Assembly (NCBI GenBank): GCA_000620185.1
Contig: KK211088.1
Location: 326,498 to 390,497, forward strand
From: Geodermatophilaceae bacterium URHB0062
GTDB taxonomy: Bacteria > Actinomycetota > Actinomycetes > Mycobacteriales > Geodermatophilaceae
DNA length: 64,000 nucleotides
Direction: 5' to 3'
Shown here: in pieces, positions 54,360 through 63,231 of the stretch
How the letters are laid out: each line of letters opens with the position of its first letter
Numbering within the stretch: the first letter of the stretch is position 1
Translations under genes and position numbers: made by a program
Notes under the pieces: model-generated
The model's database searches: none
What the model was told of the DNA's origin: nothing
Seen by the model: the letters and a program-made list of their open reading frames with translations, nothing else

Positions 54360-54413
54360 TCCCGGCACTCATGGCCAAAACTGCCGTCGGGGCGGCGGGT
54401 AGCGTTGATCGAC

Positions 54414-54752
54414 GTGCCCGACGACATCACCACGCCCGCCGGCAAGCTGCCGATCAAGATGCTGCACGACCGCATCCTGGTCGCGCTCCGCAAGGAGGAC
54501 GGCGACCGGCGATCGACCGGCGGCATCCTGATCCCCGCGACCGCACAGGTGGCCAAGCGGCTGGTCTGGGGCGAGGCGCGCGGTGTGGGCGCGAGCGTCC
54601 GCCAGGTGAAGGTCGGCGACCAGGTGCTGTTCTCCCCCGAGGACCAGCACGAGGTCGAGGTGCACGGCGAGGACCTGATCATCCTGCGTGAGCGCGACGT
54701 GCACGCCGTCGCCGCCGAGCGCATCGAGGAATCGACCGGCCTCTACCTCTGA
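54414..54752 (+). CDS. GroES-like (Cpn10) co-chaperonin family protein
   Basis: 112 residues from the GTG at 54414. It has the Cpn10 beta-barrel: LPIKMLHDRILVAL, a mobile-loop region RRSTGGILIPATAQ, and VKVGDQVLFSPEDQHEVEV. TAGCGT (54400-54405) ends 8 nt before this GTG; an alternative TTG at 54405 lies within that box and is less likely. No groEL gene adjoins, so this may be a GroES-like protein outside the normal groESL operon. Being somewhat longer than GroES (about 97) at the N-terminus fits that idea. Confidence 0.82.
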   Translation: MPDDITTPAGKLPIKMLHDRILVALRKEDGDRRSTGGILIPATAQVAKRLVWGEARGVGASVRQVKVGDQVLFSPEDQHEVEVHGEDLIILRERDVHAVAAERIEESTGLYL

Positions 54753-54786
54753 GCGGCCCCGATACCTCTGAGCGGCCACCGCCTCG

Positions 54787-55257
54787 TCAGGACGGCGGCT
54801 CGTCCGCGCGGGAATGGCGCATGATCACGTCGGTCATCTCGGTCAGGAACCGCCGCACGACGGCCAGTTCGTCGTCCGAGTAGGTCCCCATGGCGGCGAC
54901 GAGGTCGCGGGCCAACCCACCGAAGTGCTCCCCACCGGCGGCCATCGCCGACTCGGACAACTGCAGGGACACTCGACGCCGGTCCTCCGGATCGCGCTCC
55001 CGGCGCACGTGGCCGACCTTCTCCAGCCGGTCGACCAGCGCAGTCACCGAAGCCGAGCGCAGGTCCACGGCCTCCCCCAGTTGCCCCGCCGTCAGCGCCT
55101 CGCCCCGGCGCGCTGCGTCCATGATCGCCACGAGCGCGCGGACGTCGGTGCGATTCAGCCCGTGCACGGAGGCGAACCGGCTGCCGACGGCGTCGAGCTC
55201 CACCGTCAGCCGGCGCAGCAGGAGGGCGATCTCGTGCCGCTCGGCCGGATCCGTCAC
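54787..55257 (-). CDS. MarR-family transcriptional regulator
   Basis: 156 residues. The winged helix-turn-helix includes LTAGQLGEAVDLRSASVTAL followed by VDRLEKVGHVRRERDPEDRR, the MarR DNA-recognition and wing motif. MarR dimers usually repress a divergent transporter gene; here it faces an MMPL exporter gene with an 84-bp gap containing an inverted repeat. Ligand unknown; a drug- or lipid-like inducer is inferred. Confidence 0.92.
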   Translation of the reverse strand: MTDPAERHEIALLLRRLTVELDAVGSRFASVHGLNRTDVRALVAIMDAARRGEALTAGQLGEAVDLRSASVTALVDRLEKVGHVRRERDPEDRRRVSLQLSESAMAAGGEHFGGLARDLVAAMGTYSDDELAVVRRFLTEMTDVIMRHSRADEPPS

Positions 55258-55297
55258 CGCTCACCTGCCCGTTTGCGCTCCCTCACCACGCCACCCT

Positions 55298-55318
55298 AAT
55301 CTCTCGATGTTCGAGATT
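55298..55318. promoter_or_regulatory. Probable MarR operator
   Basis: AATCTC (55298-55303) and GAGATT (55313-55318) form an inverted repeat with 9-nt spacing, extended inward by CGA/TCG. It is central in the marR-MMPL gap. Confidence 0.6.
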
Positions 55319-55341
55319 GTTGGTCGTCGAAGGATTCTGTC

Positions 55342-57459
55342 ATGTCACGGCTCCGCTGGCTCCTTCCCGCCCTGATCCTCCTCGTCTGGCTGGCCGGCGC
55401 CGGTCCGCTGAGCATCCTGGGCGGCAAGCTGAGCGGCCTGCAGGAGAACGACGTCGCCGCGTTCCTGCCCGACAGCGCGGAGTCGACGCGGGTGCAGGAG
55501 CTGCAGAGCCAGTTCCAGCCGACGGAGTCGATCCCCGCCCTGCTGCTCTGGGAGAACCTCGACGGCATCGACCGGGCCACGCTCGGCGAGATCGGCGCGC
55601 GACTCGAGGCGGCCACCCGGATCGCGGACGACGCCGGCGCCCTGGTCGGTCAGGCGTCGCCGCCCATCCCGTCCGAGGACGGGCAGGCGGTGCAGGCGTT
55701 CCTCCCGCTGCGCCCCGACCTGGGCGACGACCTCCTCCCCCTCGTCGAGAAGCTCCGCGCCACCATCGAGATCGACGGGACGAACTCCTTCGTCACGGGC
55801 CCGGCCGGCATCTTCGCCGACTTCTCCGCCGCGTTCGAGGGCATCGACGGACTGCTCCTGCTGGCCGCGTTCGGCGTCGTCCTCGTGATCCTGCTGATCG
55901 TCTACCGCAGCCCGATCCTCCCGTTCCTCGTCATCGCGACCGCCGGCCTCGCCCTCACCGCCGCCAACGCGATCGCCTACCTGCTCGCCGACGGCGGCGT
56001 CATCACGGTCAACGGACAGAGCCAGGGGATCGCGTCGATCCTGGTCGTGGGCGCGGCCACCGACTACGGGCTGCTGCTCGTCTCGCGGTACCGGGAGGAA
56101 CTGCGGCGGCACGAGTCGAAGTACGTCGCGATGCGGGTGGCGCTGCACCGGTCCTGGGAGCCGATCGTCGCCTCCGGGGCCACCGTGATCCTCGGCGTGC
56201 TCTGCCTGCTGCTCTCCGACCTCGGCTCCAACCGGGGCCTCGGCCCGATCTCGGCCGTGAGCGTCGCCTTCGCCGTCCTGGCCGCGCTCTCGTTCCTGCC
56301 GGCAGCCCTGACGCTCCTCGGCCGGGCGGCGTTCTGGCCGTTCCGACCCCGCTACGGCGTCGAGCCCGCGCACGGACGCGGCTGGCCGCGGGTCGCCGCG
56401 TTCGTCGGCCGCCGGCCGCGGCAGGTACTGGCCGGCAGCGTCGTCGTGCTCCTCGGCGCAGCCCTTTTCGCACCGACCTTCCAGGCCGAGGGGATCCCCG
56501 TGTCGCAGGCGATCCAGGGCGAGTCGAACGGGGTCGACGGGCAGGAGGCGCTGGGCCGACACTTCGACGCCGGCACCGGCAGCCCGACCGTCGTCATCAC
56601 GCCCGAGAAGACCTGGCGGGCGGTCGCCGAGCGGGCCGCGCAGACCGACGACGTCGCCGCCGTCGTCCCGTTCACCGGCGGCCCGGCCGGTGCCGGCGGA
56701 GAGCCGAAGGTCGTCGACGGACGCGTGCTCCTCGACGTGACCCTCAAGGTCGCGCCCGACAGCACCGCCGCGGTCGACGCCGTCCAGAACCTGCGGACGA
56801 CGCTCGACGGGGCCGATCCCGCCGCGATCGTCGGCGGCGAGACCGCCAGCAACCTCGACGCCCGCGAGAGCGGTGCCCGCGATCTCCGGGTGATCGTCCC
56901 CAGCGTGCTGATCGTGATCACGATCGTGCTGGCGCTCCTGCTGCGGTCGCTGGTCGCCCCGCTGCTGCTGATCGCCACCGTGGTGCTCAGCGTCGGCGCG
57001 ACCGTGGGCGTGGCCGCGCTGCTGTTCGAGAACGTGTTCGGCTTCCCCGGCAGCGACCCGGCGATCCTGCTGATCGGCTTCGTGTTCCTCGTCGCGCTCG
57101 GGATCGACTACAACATCTTCCTCATGACCCGGGCCCGCGAGGAGTCGGCGCGGCACGGCACGAAGGACGGCGTCCTGCGAGCGCTCGCGGTGACCGGGGG
57201 CGTGATCACCAGCGCCGGGATGGTGCTCGCCGCGACCTTCGCCGCGCTGTCGGTCCTGCCGCTGCTGTTCCTGGCGCAGATCGCCTTTCTCGTGGGCTTC
57301 GGCGTGCTGCTCGACACCTTCGTCGTCCGCTCGCTGGTGGTGCCGGCGGCCGTCGTGCTCATCGGCGACACGGTCTGGTGGCCCAGTTCGCTCTCGCGGA
57401 GGAGCACGGCCCGGCACCGCGCACCAGAACCCGAACGGGTTCCCGCCTCGACGCGTTGA
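55342..57459 (+). CDS. MMPL-family RND transporter
   Basis: 705 residues. Two repeats of a periplasmic loop plus about five to six helices are visible: TM1 near residues 4-20, then helices from about 170 and again from about 515-700. The MMPL signature segments ATDYGLLLVSRYREEL (near 237) and GIDYNIFLMTRAREES (near 590), with the proton-relay Asp/Tyr, are present in both halves. Such exporters move lipids or drugs using proton motive force. Control by the divergent MarR is likely. Its TGA stop lies within repeat copy C. Confidence 0.92.
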   Translation: MSRLRWLLPALILLVWLAGAGPLSILGGKLSGLQENDVAAFLPDSAESTRVQELQSQFQPTESIPALLLWENLDGIDRATLGEIGARLEAATRIADDAGALVGQASPPIPSEDGQAVQAFLPLRPDLGDDLLPLVEKLRATIEIDGTNSFVTGPAGIFADFSAAFEGIDGLLLLAAFGVVLVILLIVYRSPILPFLVIATAGLALTAANAIAYLLADGGVITVNGQSQGIASILVVGAATDYGLLLVSRYREELRRHESKYVAMRVALHRSWEPIVASGATVILGVLCLLLSDLGSNRGLGPISAVSVAFAVLAALSFLPAALTLLGRAAFWPFRPRYGVEPAHGRGWPRVAAFVGRRPRQVLAGSVVVLLGAALFAPTFQAEGIPVSQAIQGESNGVDGQEALGRHFDAGTGSPTVVITPEKTWRAVAERAAQTDDVAAVVPFTGGPAGAGGEPKVVDGRVLLDVTLKVAPDSTAAVDAVQNLRTTLDGADPAAIVGGETASNLDARESGARDLRVIVPSVLIVITIVLALLLRSLVAPLLLIATVVLSVGATVGVAALLFENVFGFPGSDPAILLIGFVFLVALGIDYNIFLMTRAREESARHGTKDGVLRALAVTGGVITSAGMVLAATFAALSVLPLLFLAQIAFLVGFGVLLDTFVVRSLVVPAAVVLIGDTVWWPSSLSRRSTARHRAPEPERVPASTR

Positions 57460-57515
57460 TCATCGGCGCGTGGCGGGCCGCCACGCCGACGAGGGCAGCC
57501 ACCTTCCGATGATCA
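57457..57515. repeat. TGATCATCGG palindrome, copy C (59 bp)
   Basis: Ends TGATCATCGG (57457-57466) and CCGATGATCA (57506-57515). Its inverted form shares AGGTGGCTGCCC with copy B at the same position. The outer TGA on each strand is the stop codon of the convergent MMPL and pheA genes. Confidence 0.85.
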
Positions 57516-58463
57516 GGTGGGGGAGCCGCCCCGGATCCGCCCGAGCCACGCCTCGGCCTCGGCGAACGCCGGGTCACCCGCGATGGCCGGCACCGGCTTG
57601 TTCTCCCGACCGTCGGCCCGCGGGTACGAGCCGAGGAAGCGGACGTCCTCGCAGACCCGGTGCAGCGCGGCGAGCGCCTCGCCCACGCGGGCGTCGGCGA
57701 TGTGCCCCTCGCAGTCGAGCGCGAACGAGTAGACGCCGAGCCGCTCCTTCGTGGGGCGCGACTCGATGCGGGTCAGCGAGATGCCGCGGACGGCGAACTC
57801 CGAGAGCAGGGACAGCAGCGCGCCGGTGCGGTCACCCACGACCGCGACCAGCGACGTCTTGTCGTTGCCCGTCGGCTCGGGCAGCGGCCCCGGCGGGGTG
57901 ACGAGCACGAACCGGGTGACCGCGCCCGGGTGGTCGGAGATGTCCGCGACCAGCGTCGCCAGCCCGTAGCGCTCGGCCGCGATGGGCGCGCAGACGGCGG
58001 CGTCGAACTCCCCCGCGGCGACGGCGGCCGCGGCCGCCGCGGTGGACGCCGCGGGCAGCGGCGCGACGCCGGGCAGGTTCGCCGCGAGCCACCGCGCCGA
58101 CTGCGCCAGGGCGTGCGGATGGCTCGCCAGCGACCGCACGTCGCCGAGCGCCACACCCTGCCGGGCCACCAGCGTCATCGTCACAGGGAGAAACACCTCG
58201 CGGACGATCACGACCGGATCTCCGTCGGCCAGACCGTCCATCGTCGCCGGCACCGAGCCCTCGACCGAGTTCTCCAGCGGGACGAGTGCGCCGTCGACGT
58301 CCCCCGATCGGACGGCGGCCAGTGCGGCCGCCACGCTGGGGGCGGGTGAACGGGCTCCCTCCGAGGAGGCACCGGCACTGATCAGGGCAGATTCGGCGAA
58401 GGTACCCTCGGGCCCGAGATAGGCGAACCGCGTCGGAGGCGTGCTGGATGGCATCCCGGGCAT
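57513..58463 (-). CDS. pheA: Prephenate dehydratase
   Basis: 316 residues. The PDT catalytic domain (about 10-190) opens FAYLGPEGTFAESAL and includes PLENSVEGSVPATMDGL. A C-terminal ACT domain (about 205-290) has GALLSLLSEFAVRGISLTRI followed by ESRPTKERLGVYSF, the phenylalanine-binding ESRP motif. It converts prephenate to phenylpyruvate and is feedback-inhibited by phenylalanine. A start 9 nt later (58454) is possible. The last codons run into repeat copy C, whose TGA serves as stop. Confidence 0.93.
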   Translation of the reverse strand: MPGMPSSTPPTRFAYLGPEGTFAESALISAGASSEGARSPAPSVAAALAAVRSGDVDGALVPLENSVEGSVPATMDGLADGDPVVIVREVFLPVTMTLVARQGVALGDVRSLASHPHALAQSARWLAANLPGVAPLPAASTAAAAAAVAAGEFDAAVCAPIAAERYGLATLVADISDHPGAVTRFVLVTPPGPLPEPTGNDKTSLVAVVGDRTGALLSLLSEFAVRGISLTRIESRPTKERLGVYSFALDCEGHIADARVGEALAALHRVCEDVRFLGSYPRADGRENKPVPAIAGDPAFAEAEAWLGRIRGGSPT

Positions 58464-58575
58464 CCGACGAGGGTAGTGCGGGCAGGTGCGAGCGAGAGCT
58501 CCGCCTGGGGGAAGCTGCTACTCGTCACCCGGCAGATTCCGGCCCTCGGCCGATCACCCGCGACTGGAGGGTTCC

Positions 58576-60306
58576 GTGACGCCCCGCCCGGCCCCTGTCG
58601 CCGACTGCGAGCTGCACGCCGCGCTGTGGCGCCTGCTCGCCGTCGCCCACCGGGACGACGACGCCGCGTTCCTCCCCGCCCTGGACGCCGCCGACGAGGC
58701 CCTCGCCGAGGCCGATCAGCCGCTCTGGGTGGTCTGGCGGCACTCCGTGACCGCCCGGCGCAGCCTCCTCGACAACGACTCAGACGCGGTGCCCGAGCAG
58801 GTGAGCGCCGCCCGCGAGGCGCTCGAGAAATGCCCGTCCACCGCCGACACCGCGCTGGCCATGGCCTACCTCGCCCACATCGAGGTGACGGCCGACCACT
58901 TCGACGGCGCCATGCTGCTGGCCGTCGACGCCAGCCTGCTCGCCGAGGGCCCCGCCGCGGCGAAGCCCAGCAAGGCCCTGCTGGAGGCCCATCGCTGGCT
59001 CTCGCTCACCCTCTCCGGGCTCGACCTCGAGGAGCTCGCCGTCGCGCACGCGCTGCGCGGTCAGCACGTCGCCGCCGCACTGCGCGAGCCCGAGGACCAG
59101 TGGCGCATGCGCCTCCTCTCGGCGCAGCAGCACGCCGAGCTGGCCCAGACCCTGCGCCGCCGCGGCCAGCTGGAGCGATCCCGCGAGCTCGCCGTCGAGG
59201 CCATCTCAGCCGCGATCGCGGCCCGTGAACTCCCCTGGGGGCCGGAGCCCGCGGAGGAGGACCTGCTCGACGTCGTCCAGGCGTGGGCACTGAAGTGCTC
59301 CGACGACCTCGACGGCGCGCTCGGGCCGCTGCGGCGGGTGCGCCGGCACGTCCAGGGCTACGGCGGCGTCTGGCTGCGCGCGTACACCGACCTGGCGCTC
59401 GCCCGCGTGCTCGCCCGGCTCGCCGACCGCGACGACGACCCGGAGCAGGGGGAGGAGGCCGTCGGCCTGCTCGTCGACGCTGCCGGCGCATTCGTCGCCG
59501 CCGGCGACCGTCGGCGCTACCGGCAGTGCCTGCTCGAGCTCGGCCAGAACACCGCCGACCTCGGCCGCCCCGGCGAGGCGCTGCACTGGCTGGAGGCCTA
59601 CCGGGCCGACACCGGCCGCGCCCACGCCCGCGCCCGCGAGATGTGGGCGGACATGTTCATCCGCCGCAGCCGGCTCCGCGAGGCCGAGCGCCAGGCCGCG
59701 CTGCTGCGCCGGCACGCGCTGGAGGACCCGCTCACGGGCCTCGGCAACCGGCGCAGCGCCGAGCGCCGGCTGGGTGCCCTGCGGCTCGGGGCCGAGCCGG
59801 TGTCGCTGGCCGTCGTCGACGTCGACCGGTTCAAGGAGGTCAACGACGAGGCGTCGCACACCCAGGGGGACGCCGTCCTGCGACGGGTCGCCGACCTGCT
59901 GCGCGAGCACAGCCGCACCGGCGACGAGGTGTACCGCTGGGCCGGCGACGAGTTCCTCGTCGTCCTGCCCACGGCGACCGAGGCGCAGGCCGTCGTCGTC
60001 ATGGAGCGACTGCGGCGCGCGGTGGCCACGGCCGACTGGTCGGATCTGGAGCTGTCCGAGTCGGTGACGATCAGCGTCGGCGTCGCGACGGCTCCGGCGA
60101 TCGCCGAGGGCGAGGACGCAGAGGGTCCCGTCGGCTGGCGGACGCTCTTCGACACCGCCGACCTGCTCCTGTTCTCCGCCAAGCGGGGCGGCCGCAACCG
60201 GGTGCGGGCACCCGGGGCCGGTGCCCCCGACGACCGCGCGCAGAAGTCGCCGGACGACACACCGTCGGACACGCCGGACGACGCACCCGCCGGGGAGACG
60301 CAGTGA
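58576..60306 (+). CDS. Diguanylate cyclase with N-terminal helical-repeat region
   Basis: 576 residues from the GTG at 58576 (GGAGG 5 nt upstream). The first 370 residues are alpha-helical and TPR-like. The GGDEF domain follows (about 385-545): DPLTGLGNRRSAERRL, VVDVDRFKEVND, an I-site RTGD five residues before the signature, and the signature itself as AGDEF (near 455), a form found in active cyclases. It should make c-di-GMP and be feedback-inhibited. No transmembrane helix is present. It overlaps a paralogous gene by GTGA, so both arose by tandem duplication and are co-translated. Confidence 0.9.
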   Translation: MTPRPAPVADCELHAALWRLLAVAHRDDDAAFLPALDAADEALAEADQPLWVVWRHSVTARRSLLDNDSDAVPEQVSAAREALEKCPSTADTALAMAYLAHIEVTADHFDGAMLLAVDASLLAEGPAAAKPSKALLEAHRWLSLTLSGLDLEELAVAHALRGQHVAAALREPEDQWRMRLLSAQQHAELAQTLRRRGQLERSRELAVEAISAAIAARELPWGPEPAEEDLLDVVQAWALKCSDDLDGALGPLRRVRRHVQGYGGVWLRAYTDLALARVLARLADRDDDPEQGEEAVGLLVDAAGAFVAAGDRRRYRQCLLELGQNTADLGRPGEALHWLEAYRADTGRAHARAREMWADMFIRRSRLREAERQAALLRRHALEDPLTGLGNRRSAERRLGALRLGAEPVSLAVVDVDRFKEVNDEASHTQGDAVLRRVADLLREHSRTGDEVYRWAGDEFLVVLPTATEAQAVVVMERLRRAVATADWSDLELSESVTISVGVATAPAIAEGEDAEGPVGWRTLFDTADLLLFSAKRGGRNRVRAPGAGAPDDRAQKSPDDTPSDTPDDAPAGETQ

Positions 60307-63128
60307 GCACCGCCGAGCACCGCCCGGACGGCCGGGCGGCCCGCGGCTGGGACACGTGGGACGCGACGGACAGGGGACGGCGTGGCTCCGAACACCTGCT
60401 CGACAGCGACCCCACCGACGTGCACAGTGCGCTGGTGCCACCCGGAGCCCTGCACCAACGGGTGAGCGCCGCCCTGGCGAACTGGCAACTCGACGATGCC
60501 GAGGAACTGCTCGCCGGCGTCGAGCGCGATCCCTCCCCCTACGTCGCGGCCGAACCGGCCGGCGACGCGTCCGACGACGCCCCGGGCTCCCTGGGTCGCG
60601 CCTGGGCCGACACGCTCCGCGCCGAGCTGCTGGTCCGCCGGCTGCGCGTCGCCGGGTTCACCCTCGTCGGCGACCCGGTGTCGACCACCCCGGACGCCGC
60701 CACCGAGCCGGCGCTCGACCTGCACGCCGGCGTCGCCGAGCTGATCGAGACCGGCACCGCCGCCGCCACTGGCGCCGGGGACGACGGCGATCCGCGGTCG
60801 GAGTCGGCCACCCGCGCCGCCCTGGCCATCGCGCTCGTCCGCTCCGCCAAGGCCGCCTTCGACGCCGCCGACGACGGCCTGCAGCGCGCCGCCGGACTGG
60901 CCCGGCACGCCCGCATCGAGCTGCTCTCCCGGCGGATCGACGCCGCCATGGACGAGGCGGTCGAGGCCGCGAGCCTGCTCGACTCCTCGCTGCCGCCGTC
61001 CGCCCTCCTGGTCGACACCCTGGGCACGCTGGCCGGCGTCCTCGCCGACCTCGAGCTCATGCCGCTGGCCCTGGACTACCAGCGCCGCTCGCACGAGGCG
61101 GCGCACGCCGCCGCCGCGGCCCCCGACGCCCTCGCCCTCGAGGACGGTGACCCGGTGCTGCTCGTCGCCGACGCCGGGATCCGGCTGGGCGAGCTGTGCG
61201 CCGAGCTGGGCGAGGGGCTGCTCGACGACGGCGCCGACGAGTCGGCCGCACCGCACTTCGGCGAGGCCCGCCGGCTGGCCGAGCAGGCGCTCGAGATCCT
61301 GCCCCCGGACGCGCCCAGCATCGTCGCGGCGCAGATCGTGCACGGCTGGGCGCTGGTCGGGCTCGGCGAGCACGCCGCGGCGATCGGTCCGCTGCGCGCC
61401 GCCGTCCGCATCACCTCGGCCACCGCCGACCGCGCCCAGCTCGCCTCGGCGCAGCTGGCCCTCGGCCGGGCACTGCGCCGGCAGGGCGATGCCCGCACCG
61501 CCGACGAGCACCTCGTCTCCGCGCTCACCCTCGCCACGGAGCACGGCCTGCCCCGGCTGCGCCGGGCCGCGCTGCGCGAGTTGTGCACGCTGCACGCCGA
61601 GCTGGACGACGCCGGCCGCGCACTGCCGTACCTGCAGGCCTACCTGACCGACGAGCTGGACCGGGTCGACGAGCGGCGCACCCGCTGGGTCGAGCTGTTC
61701 GGCCGCCGCAAGAGCCTGCTCGAGACCGAGCGCGCCGCGGGCCAGTTGCGCCGCCAGGCCTACGAGGACCCGCTCACCCACCTGCCCAACCGCCGCTACG
61801 CCGAGGCTCGCCTCGACGGGCTGCTGTCGGCGGGGGCGGCCCCGGCCCTGGCCGTCGTCGACGTCGACCGGTTCAAGGCGATCAACGACACGATCGGGCA
61901 CCCCGGCGGCGACGTCGTGCTGCGGACGGTCGCCGACCTGCTCGTCGCCGGCGTCCGCGACACCGACGAGGTCTGCCGCTGGGCCGGGGACGAGTTCGTC
62001 ATCCTGCTGCCCGACACCACCGCCGAGCAGGGCGAGCGGGCGCTGGAGCGCATCCGCGTGGCCGTGGCCGAGCACGACTGGTCCGACCTGGGCCTCGACG
62101 GCACCGTGACGATCAGCGTCGGCATCGCGTCGGCGGCCCGCGGCGACGACCGCCGCACCCTGTTCGCCGCCGCCGACGGCGTCCTCTACGACGCCAAGCG
62201 CAGCGGCCGCGACCGGGTCGTCCGCCTGTCGGGCGTCACCCAGACCCGCGCCCCGGGTGCGAACCCGCTCGACGTCCTGTTCGGCCCGCCGCCGGACGGC
62301 GACACGGCGACCGCGGCCGACGCCGACGCGCCCGAGGAGGCCGTTAGCGTGACAGATGTGCAGCCTTCCCCGCTGGACGACGACGGCTTCGCGCCCCTGC
62401 TCGTCGGACCCCGCCCCGTCGATCCCCCGCTCGGCACCGGCAGCCCCTCCGAGCCGGTGCTGGGGCCGGTGCCCGAGCCCGCCGCCGAGACGCCCCAGGG
62501 GCGGGCGGCGGCTGTCGAGCCGAACGTCGTCTGGGCCACCGGACGGACCACCGAGCAGGTGCTGACGCTGGTGCGCGAGGCCCGCCGGGAGAGCCCGGAC
62601 CGCCCGGCGCTCGTCCTGCGGGCCGCGGCCGAGACCCTCGTCGCGCTGGCCAGCGAGCACGACGCGTACACGACCATGGACGCCGCCGCGATGGCCGCCG
62701 TCGTCGGGCCGATCCCCGAGCCGGTGGGCCGGGTGCGCGTGCTGTGCGCCGGCGGTGGCGACACCCCGGTCGCCGCGGAGGCCGCGTTCGTCGCCCGCGT
62801 GACCGGCACCGACGTCGTCCGCGTCGACGACCTCGCCGGGAGCCGGCTGCGCGGCGCGCTCGCCGACGGCACGCTGCTCGGGAACGCCGACTGCCTCGTC
62901 GTCGTCGCCGGCCCCGACGCCTCGCTGGCCACCATGATCGGGGCGCTCACCGACGTCCCGGTCGTCGCGGTGCCGACGTCGGCCGGGCAGCCCGGCGCGT
63001 TCGGCGGGCTGGGCGCTCTGCTGACGATGCTGAACTCCGCCGCGCCCGGCGTCGCGGTCAGCAACATCGACAACGGCTACTCCGCGGGCGTGTTCGCGGC
63101 CCGTGTCGCCCGCCGCACGGGGCGCTGA
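60303..63128 (+). CDS. Diguanylate cyclase frame fused without a stop to LarB
   Basis: 941 residues if read through. Residues 1-480 are TPR-like; GGDEF spans about 485-645 (DPLTHLPNRRYAEARL, VVDVDRFKAINDTIGH, I-site RDTD, signature AGDEF near 561). A low-complexity acidic/Pro linker (about 650-745) leads into a LarB domain (about 750-940: NVVWATGRTTEQVLTLV, VLCAGGGDTPVAAEAAFV, NIDNGYSAGVFAARVAR). There is no stop codon between the two. A nested start at 62358 would give LarB alone, so two products or one fusion are possible. The first gene of the pair ends normally, so the missing stop is specific to this copy. Confidence 0.75.
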   Translation: MSTAEHRPDGRAARGWDTWDATDRGRRGSEHLLDSDPTDVHSALVPPGALHQRVSAALANWQLDDAEELLAGVERDPSPYVAAEPAGDASDDAPGSLGRAWADTLRAELLVRRLRVAGFTLVGDPVSTTPDAATEPALDLHAGVAELIETGTAAATGAGDDGDPRSESATRAALAIALVRSAKAAFDAADDGLQRAAGLARHARIELLSRRIDAAMDEAVEAASLLDSSLPPSALLVDTLGTLAGVLADLELMPLALDYQRRSHEAAHAAAAAPDALALEDGDPVLLVADAGIRLGELCAELGEGLLDDGADESAAPHFGEARRLAEQALEILPPDAPSIVAAQIVHGWALVGLGEHAAAIGPLRAAVRITSATADRAQLASAQLALGRALRRQGDARTADEHLVSALTLATEHGLPRLRRAALRELCTLHAELDDAGRALPYLQAYLTDELDRVDERRTRWVELFGRRKSLLETERAAGQLRRQAYEDPLTHLPNRRYAEARLDGLLSAGAAPALAVVDVDRFKAINDTIGHPGGDVVLRTVADLLVAGVRDTDEVCRWAGDEFVILLPDTTAEQGERALERIRVAVAEHDWSDLGLDGTVTISVGIASAARGDDRRTLFAAADGVLYDAKRSGRDRVVRLSGVTQTRAPGANPLDVLFGPPPDGDTATAADADAPEEAVSVTDVQPSPLDDDGFAPLLVGPRPVDPPLGTGSPSEPVLGPVPEPAAETPQGRAAAVEPNVVWATGRTTEQVLTLVREARRESPDRPALVLRAAAETLVALASEHDAYTTMDAAAMAAVVGPIPEPVGRVRVLCAGGGDTPVAAEAAFVARVTGTDVVRVDDLAGSRLRGALADGTLLGNADCLVVVAGPDASLATMIGALTDVPVVAVPTSAGQPGAFGGLGALLTMLNSAAPGVAVSNIDNGYSAGVFAARVARRTGR
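62345..62358 (+). promoter_or_regulatory. Putative internal leaderless promoter for larB (TAGCGT)
   Basis: TAGCGT at 62345-62350 followed by exactly 7 nt and an in-frame GTG at 62358, the same layout as at 974 and 2117. It lies inside the linker of the cyclase-LarB frame. Confidence 0.45.
62358..63128 (+). CDS. larB: LarB, nickel-pincer cofactor biosynthesis protein (nested frame)
   Basis: Read from the GTG at 62358 the product has 256 residues, the usual LarB size. The C-terminal half is the AIR-carboxylase-like domain: RVLCAGGGDTPVAAEAAF, ADCLVVVAGPDASLATMIG, PTSAGQPGAFGGLGALLTML. LarB carboxylates and hydrolyses nicotinic acid adenine dinucleotide as the first step to the nickel-pincer nucleotide of lactate racemase. 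larC follows 103 bp later. This entry shares its frame with the cyclase fusion above; which product exists is not decided by sequence. Confidence 0.78.
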   Translation: MQPSPLDDDGFAPLLVGPRPVDPPLGTGSPSEPVLGPVPEPAAETPQGRAAAVEPNVVWATGRTTEQVLTLVREARRESPDRPALVLRAAAETLVALASEHDAYTTMDAAAMAAVVGPIPEPVGRVRVLCAGGGDTPVAAEAAFVARVTGTDVVRVDDLAGSRLRGALADGTLLGNADCLVVVAGPDASLATMIGALTDVPVVAVPTSAGQPGAFGGLGALLTMLNSAAPGVAVSNIDNGYSAGVFAARVARRTGR

Positions 63129-63140
63129 CCCCCTCGACCG

Positions 63141-63200
63141 TGATCATCGGCGTGTGGTTGCCCCCCGTCTGCGTGTCGGGCAGCCACTCGACGATGATCA
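63141..63200. repeat. TGATCATCGG palindrome, copy D (60 bp)
   Basis: Left end TGATCATCGG (63141-63150), right arm CGATGATCA (63192-63200). Shares a 24-bp identical core with copy B in the opposite orientation. It lies 12 bp after the larB stop, between larB and larC. Confidence 0.85.
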
Positions 63201-63231
63201 ACTCAAATCAGGCGCCTGGGATAGTGGCCGC

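Noticed and set aside
55345-57417. 690-codon minus-strand frame opposite the MMPL gene
   Set aside because: His/Asp/Gln/Arg-rich antisense shadow of a membrane protein.
59598-62660. 1020-codon minus-strand frame opposite the cyclase genes
   Set aside because: Shadow frame with no domain; GGDEF motifs are on the plus strand.
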